From DAOVRD01 sp964605915 (lineage in GTDB: Bacteria > Planctomycetota > Brocadiia > SM23-32): a stretch of DNA of 9,398 bases. Every line of letters starts with the position of its first letter. The first letter of the stretch is position 1. Made by a program: the position numbers and the translations under genes. The stretch covers positions 1-9,398 of the forward strand of contig CAZSET010000159.1 in assembly GCA_964605915.1 (NCBI GenBank), in the 5' to 3' direction. This document shows positions 5,977-9,398 of the stretch, in pieces. The notes beneath the pieces are model-generated. The model had not been told where the DNA came from and ran no database searches. It worked only from the letters and a program-made list of their open reading frames with translations.

Positions 5977-7770
5977 TTACGGTTCGGCGAACTGCAGGTC
6001 AGTGATCTCGGCTTCTGCGTCCCCCTCCTGCCACTCGCTGGGCACATGCGGCGCTTGGTAGAACTTCCCCCTCTCCATCTGCCAGATGTAGCCGGGCTTC
6101 AATGGCTTGCTCGGTTCGAAGGACATTTCCGAGACAAGCACAGGACAGTAGTCTTCCTCTGAGATGACTCGCCCGTTACGATCCTTGAAGTACACAGTGA
6201 CCTCAACAAGGTCGAGCGTCCCCTCCCCCGAGTTCTTCAACTTGAACTCCACGCCTGGCACGCGCTCATCCATAACTGTGGTGTAGTACTTCGCCTGGAA
6301 GTCGTACAGCGCCAGATGTTCGAGGTAAGCCTGTTTCTCTGGCGACTCCAGGCCGGTCGCTTCGCCTGCCACGCCAAGTTCAGCGAATCCGATGTCTGTG
6401 ATCGCGGCCTCAATGTTGCCCTCTCGCCATTCCGAAGGGACTCGCTCGGCTTTGTAGAACTTGCCCCTTTCCTGCTGCCAGATGTAGCCCGGTTTCAGGG
6501 GTCTGCTGGACTCAAGCGAAAACGACGACGTCAGAACGGGGTGGTAGTCCTCCTCGGCGACAGTGTTTCCCCGAGCATCCTTGAAGTAGACGGTCACTTC
6601 CACCTCGCTGAGAGTCCGCGAGCCGTTGTTCCGCACTTTGAAGTCAACACCAGGCACACGCTCGTCAAGGAAAGTCGTGTAGTACCTGGCAGTCACATCG
6701 TACAGTTCGACGTTGGGAAGATACTCCTCCTTCTCACGAACTGCACGAGCGACTGGCAGATCTGGCGCCTCTTCGGGCGGTTGCGCGCCGCCCTGAGGTG
6801 CCGGGGGAGAGGGCCTACCAAGCCGGCGGTCCAGTGCAGCGGGTGCCTCGCGTTCAGAACCGGGAAGTACGTTCCTTCCGTTGCCCGTCGCGGGCGGCCG
6901 ATCAAAGCCCACGAAGACCACAAGCAGCATTCCAAGAGCACAGGAGAGACCTTGACTGACGTAGTAATACCTGACCTTCTTGGTCTGCCGTAGTTGCCGC
7001 ACAAGCATGTATCCAACAGCCCCAGCTATCAGCGCGCCGCCGATCAGGCCAACATAAAGCCCGGCGCCCGGGCTCACCTGCGAGCCGAGTAGTGCGGCAA
7101 ACGGGTTGTCTTTCATCTCCGGGGAGTCGAGCAGCCAGGCGACCTTCCAGATCAGGCCTCCCATCCAGAAGACGGCAACCGTCCCCCAGGCTTGAACACC
7201 CAAGAGGGCCGCAATGAGACGCCTCTGGCTGAGGAGACTGGCTGCGTACGCAGCAGCGGCTGCCACAGTAAGACCAAGGACGATCTTCCCATCTCCGATG
7301 ATGCCTGTGAAGCCACCCGCCCCGAAGTTGACCCACTTAAGTAACGGAGACAGAGCCAACAGCGCGAGGCCAGCACCGCCAATCCAGCTGGCGATCTTCA
7401 TATGGAGATCGAGTTCTCCTCTTCGATGCGGGACTGCAGCGGGTTCCATGTGCTTCGCAACGTGGCGCCCCCTTCCTTCCTCTCCCTGTCCCACAGACTG
7501 GTTCATCTTGCTCCCCTCAGCCTGTGGCAGCTCCAGGATTGTCCAGGGGCGAGTTCTCTGCTTCGATTGCTGTCGAGCGACTGGATGGGGTGCCCTTGTG
7601 GGTGGAGGTCGGCTAGGTTGCTCAGTTGTCTTCTCTGATGCCGCCCGAACGAAACGAACCTTCTGTTTGCAGTTGGGGCAAGTCACCTCATGCTCAAGAT
7701 AGGACGGCTTGGCGCGTCCGGTCTTCCCGCAGTTCGGACAGCGCACGCGAACGGATCCCTCTTTCCCCAT
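5977..7770 (-). CDS. Zinc-ribbon multi-pass membrane protein with duplicated C-terminal FxLYD-like domain
   Basis: This 597-residue protein has no family I can name as a whole. It starts with an MJ0042-like zinc ribbon: CPNCG (C11, C14) and CPNCK (C31, C34). A Pro/Arg/Gln-rich linker runs to about 120, followed by about five hydrophobic segments (roughly 126-147, 163-180, 185-208, 236-257, 270-289). A proline-rich stretch (about 305-340) leads to two copies of one domain, 351-464 and 483-596, each with YYTT, DERVPGV, VEVTVYFKD, EEDY, PLKPGYIWQ, ERGKFY and VPSEW. The pattern of a beta domain with asparagine, VEVTVYFKD and KPG resembles FxLYD domains. Five helices would put the zinc ribbon in the cytoplasm and the repeats outside (inference). 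The start is ATG 7770; GTG 7773 is adjacent, and the AGAGGAGA site (7778-7785) suits both. It has its own promoter at 7915-7943. Function unknown; a sensing or envelope role is possible. Confidence 0.85.
   Translation of the reverse strand: MGKEGSVRVRCPNCGKTGRAKPSYLEHEVTCPNCKQKVRFVRAASEKTTEQPSRPPPTRAPHPVARQQSKQRTRPWTILELPQAEGSKMNQSVGQGEEGRGRHVAKHMEPAAVPHRRGELDLHMKIASWIGGAGLALLALSPLLKWVNFGAGGFTGIIGDGKIVLGLTVAAAAAYAASLLSQRRLIAALLGVQAWGTVAVFWMGGLIWKVAWLLDSPEMKDNPFAALLGSQVSPGAGLYVGLIGGALIAGAVGYMLVRQLRQTKKVRYYYVSQGLSCALGMLLVVFVGFDRPPATGNGRNVLPGSEREAPAALDRRLGRPSPPAPQGGAQPPEEAPDLPVARAVREKEEYLPNVELYDVTARYYTTFLDERVPGVDFKVRNNGSRTLSEVEVTVYFKDARGNTVAEEDYHPVLTSSFSLESSRPLKPGYIWQQERGKFYKAERVPSEWREGNIEAAITDIGFAELGVAGEATGLESPEKQAYLEHLALYDFQAKYYTTVMDERVPGVEFKLKNSGEGTLDLVEVTVYFKDRNGRVISEEDYCPVLVSEMSFEPSKPLKPGYIWQMERGKFYQAPHVPSEWQEGDAEAEITDLQFAEP
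5983..6720 (-). repeat. In-gene tandem duplication of a 114-codon domain
   Basis: The first copy is encoded by 6379-6720 and the second by 5983-6324, 396 bases apart, joined by an 18-codon linker. A hand alignment without gaps gives about 74 identical residues of 114. The copies are too different at DNA level to be a recent duplication. Confidence 0.85.
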
Positions 7771-7914
7771 CACCCCGTCTCCTCTGGAAAGGAGTTTGCG
7801 ACTATGGCCCCGCTGTCAGCCTCACGCCAGTTCCGGAAGCGCCGCCCCATCCCGCAAAGCACAAGCACCTTCGCCAGGACTGTTCTGCCGATCGCCGCTC
7901 ATGCAGATGGTAGC

Positions 7915-7943
7915 CTTATACCCGACAAACGCCTAGAAGTCAA
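7915..7943 (-). promoter_or_regulatory. Sigma70-type promoter for the zinc-ribbon membrane gene
   Basis: Minus-strand TTGACT (7938-7943, 5 of 6) and TATAAG (7915-7920, 5 of 6) are spaced by exactly 17 bases. Transcription would start near 7908, about 138 nt before ATG 7770. This is the best promoter match in the window. Confidence 0.75.
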
Positions 7944-7983
7944 GCGCAGGCCCTGCGGCTTGCCGACTGAGCCGCAATAGGTT

Positions 7984-8103
7984 GCACAAGAGTCTCCGAC
8001 GCCTTGTGCCACAGGCATGACGCCTGGGGCCTTGCCGCCTGGAAGGCGGCGCTACGTGCCCCGGGCCTATAGCCGGCAACCGTGTGGGAGGCCTCGCCCA
8101 CAC
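7984..8103. repeat. Cluster of four hairpins, probable dispersed non-coding repeat
   Basis: Four perfect inverted repeats follow each other: GCACAAG (7984-7990) with CTTGTGC (8003-8009); CAGGC (8012-8016) with GCCTG (8022-8026); GCCGCCT (8034-8040) with AGGCGGC (8044-8050); and GTGTGGG (8082-8088) with CCCACAC (8097-8103). None ends in a T-run, so they are not ordinary terminators. The GCCGCCTGGAAGGCGGC core and the GTGGGCGAGGCCTCCCAC stem look like elements I associate with intergenic repeats in planctomycete-like genomes; that link is from memory and unproven. Confidence 0.55.
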
Positions 8104-8171
8104 CAGAGCTTGGAGGACTACAGTCAGCCCCCAAACGCGGGTCCGCAAAACCACTGTCCACGACTCAAAGC

Positions 8172-8184
8172 CGGCTCCCAGCCG
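8172..8184 (-). terminator. Weak stem-loop after the oxidoreductase gene
   Basis: Minus-strand CGGCT and AGCCG form a 5-bp stem with a GGG loop, followed by GCTTTG, 27 bp past the stop codon. The stem is short and there are only three Ts, so it is at best a weak terminator. Confidence 0.2.
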
Positions 8185-8210
8185 CTTCGACTACGTGCGG
8201 TCCCGCATCT

Positions 8211-9227
8211 TCAAATGACGCCCGCCTCCATCATCGCCACCATGTCGAAGGTCTTGACGGCGTCGGCGATGCTGGTCTCGGGCGTTCGGCCCTCGAGGAC
8301 GCACTCCAGGAAGTGCAAGTCCTCGTAGTAGAAGCCATAGTAACGGTGGAAGCTGTCGGTTTCGGCGAGCGCCTTCCCGTCAATCGTCTCCAGGTTCGCC
8401 CCGCTCACTCCCGAAGCAGCGAGCGAGTAGCCCGTCTTGCCCTCCTGGACCAGGAGCGTGGCCTCGCACTGGCTGCCGCCGAACCCCAGATTAATGAAGG
8501 CGCTGGCGCCCGCGCCGTGGAGTTCGAACGTGTGGGTGCGCCCGCCCGTCTGGTAGTTGGCCTGGATCAAACCGGTCACGCCGTTCTCGAACCGCACCAC
8601 GGAGTTCCACGCGTTAACCACGACATCGTCGTACTGGCCGCACACGGTGGCGGCGCTGGCGGGCGCGCTGTCGGCCATCCAGCGAACCAGGTCGACCGCG
8701 TGAATCGTGTCTGAACGAAAGGCGCTGACGCCCCCCTTGTCGAAGGCCGCCGTGCCGGACTTCATGAACCGCCCTATCACCTGGTTGACCTGCGTGATCT
8801 CCCGCATCTTCCGCACGACCGCCCGCACGACCGGGATATGGCGGCGGTTGAAACCGACCTGGAGGATGCAGCCCGCCGACTCGGCCGCCCGCTGGAGCGA
8901 ACGCGCCTGGTACGGCGTGATGCCGGGGGGCTTCTCCGCAAAGGTGTGTAGGCCGGCCTCCAGGCATGCCGTGGCAACGTGAAACATGTTGCTCGGTTCC
9001 ACGAGCGCAAAGACGGCGTCCAGATCCTCCTGCTCGAACATCTCGCGATAGAGCGTGTAGGTCCGCGGCACCGAGAAACGTTCCGCCTGTTGGGTGGCGC
9101 GCGACTCAATCACGTCGCACAAGGCGACCACGTTGGCCTCGGGTAACTCGCTCAGCGAGGGCAGGTGGACGCTGCGGGCAATGCCACCCGCGCCGATGAC
9201 GCCTACTTTCAGCGGCTCGCCAGTCAT
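8211..9227 (-). CDS. Gfo/Idh/MocA family NAD(P)-dependent oxidoreductase
   Basis: This 338-residue cytoplasmic enzyme belongs to the glucose-fructose oxidoreductase / inositol dehydrogenase / MocA family, which oxidises or reduces sugars and cyclitols. The N-terminal Rossmann fold shows VGVIGAGGIA (8-17) and an acidic end of the second strand, ALCDV (35-39). The family motif EKPPG (98-102) carries the conserved lysine (Lys99), and DTIHAVDLVRW (173-183) holds the histidine (His176) and aspartate (Asp179) of the usual active site. The C-terminal half is the expected beta-sheet domain, and total length is typical. I chose ATG 9227 over ATG 9239 because GGAG lies 6 bases before it, while the upstream AAGGA touches the 9239 ATG with no spacing. 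The gene has its own promoter at 9288-9316. Substrate unknown; the neighbouring isomerase and dehydrogenase suggest sugars, but they are 6 kb away. Confidence 0.93.
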   Translation of the reverse strand: MTGEPLKVGVIGAGGIARSVHLPSLSELPEANVVALCDVIESRATQQAERFSVPRTYTLYREMFEQEDLDAVFALVEPSNMFHVATACLEAGLHTFAEKPPGITPYQARSLQRAAESAGCILQVGFNRRHIPVVRAVVRKMREITQVNQVIGRFMKSGTAAFDKGGVSAFRSDTIHAVDLVRWMADSAPASAATVCGQYDDVVVNAWNSVVRFENGVTGLIQANYQTGGRTHTFELHGAGASAFINLGFGGSQCEATLLVQEGKTGYSLAASGVSGANLETIDGKALAETDSFHRYYGFYYEDLHFLECVLEGRTPETSIADAVKTFDMVAMMEAGVI

Positions 9228-9233
9228 CACGAG

Positions 9234-9237
9234 CTCC
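9234..9237 (-). promoter_or_regulatory. Ribosome binding site deciding the oxidoreductase start
   Basis: Minus-strand GGAG ends 6 bases before ATG 9227 and lies inside the codons that a start at 9239 would use, favouring the shorter protein. Confidence 0.55.
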
Positions 9238-9287
9238 ATTCCTTGATTAGGGAACCGGCTGCTACTGCGCTGGCAAGACAGGTCAGG

Positions 9288-9316
9288 ATGCTACAAAGCG
9301 CGCGACTCAGTTTCAA
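9288..9316 (-). promoter_or_regulatory. Promoter for the Gfo/Idh/MocA gene
   Basis: Minus-strand TTGAAA (9311-9316, 5 of 6) and TAGCAT (9288-9293, 4 of 6) are spaced by exactly 17 bases. The start would be near 9281, about 54 nt before ATG 9227. GCGCGCG runs flank the -35 box at 9298-9304 and 9324-9330 and might form an operator. Confidence 0.55.
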
Positions 9317-9398
9317 GGTCACTGCGCGCGGGCCCCTACACGACACCGGAACGGGACCGAAAGCGCACACCGTTGGCACCGGACATTTCGACCGGAGA

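Larger units (their letters stand above)
7771..8210. other. Intergenic region between zinc-ribbon and Gfo/Idh/MocA genes
   Basis: This 440-bp region holds the promoter and about 138-nt leader of the zinc-ribbon gene, a cluster of hairpins (7984-8103) and a weak stem just past the stop of the oxidoreductase gene. Frames crossing it on both strands lack domains and ribosome sites. Confidence 0.6.

Noticed and set aside
5661..6047. Minus-strand open frame of 128 codons overlapping the end of the zinc-ribbon gene
   Set aside because: Starts inside the conserved end of the second domain copy in another frame, has no ribosome site and a random-looking composition.
7984..8103. Hairpin cluster considered as a CRISPR array
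   Set aside because: The hairpins differ from each other in sequence and spacing; there is no repeated unit with constant-length spacers and no cas gene.

Overview
The window is a GC-rich bacterial stretch in which all six confident genes lie on the minus strand. The gene content suggests a Planctomycetota / Verrucomicrobiota / Lentisphaerota-type heterotroph: a Gfo/Idh/MocA oxidoreductase, a fucose/arabinose-isomerase-like enzyme beside a medium-chain sugar dehydrogenase, a large secreted glycosidase, and a zinc-ribbon membrane protein with duplicated extracytoplasmic domains. This placement is inferred from gene style; there is no rRNA or other marker here.

Layout, in + strand order. Positions 1-761: the N-terminal part of a zinc-dependent alcohol/polyol dehydrogenase, cut by the window edge. 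Positions 803-2206: an L-fucose/L-arabinose isomerase-like protein, 41 bp upstream of the dehydrogenase in transcription order, so the two probably form one operon. Positions 2207-2429: a good sigma70-type promoter (TTGACA, 17 bp, TACACT) and, upstream of it, a 25-bp dyad. Positions 2430-4790: a secreted 786-residue glycosidase resembling the GH101/GH129 superfamily. Positions 4791-5144: a spacer with a strong intrinsic terminator, two perfect inverted repeats and a 37-codon candidate small ORF on the plus strand. Positions 5145-5354: a CspA-family cold shock protein. Positions 5355-5976: a long non-coding stretch with a TATAAT promoter candidate, a REP-like palindrome and a motif resembling the E. 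coli cold box. Positions 5977-7770: a zinc-ribbon, multi-pass membrane protein whose C-terminus holds two copies of one domain (about 65% identical by hand count). Positions 7771-8210: a clear promoter for that gene plus a cluster of hairpins resembling a dispersed non-coding repeat. Positions 8211-9227: a Gfo/Idh/MocA oxidoreductase with its own promoter. The last 170 bases are its upstream region.

How the genes may work together: the secreted glycosidase could release sugars from glycans outside the cytoplasm, and the isomerase, the zinc dehydrogenase and possibly the Gfo/Idh/MocA enzyme could process the released (deoxy)sugars inside. The cold shock gene and the zinc-ribbon membrane gene have their own signals and look unrelated to this pathway. 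I see no mobile element gene, CRISPR array, tRNA or rRNA. The least expected items are the duplicated-domain zinc-ribbon protein, the hairpin cluster, the candidate small ORF and the dyad upstream of the isomerase promoter.
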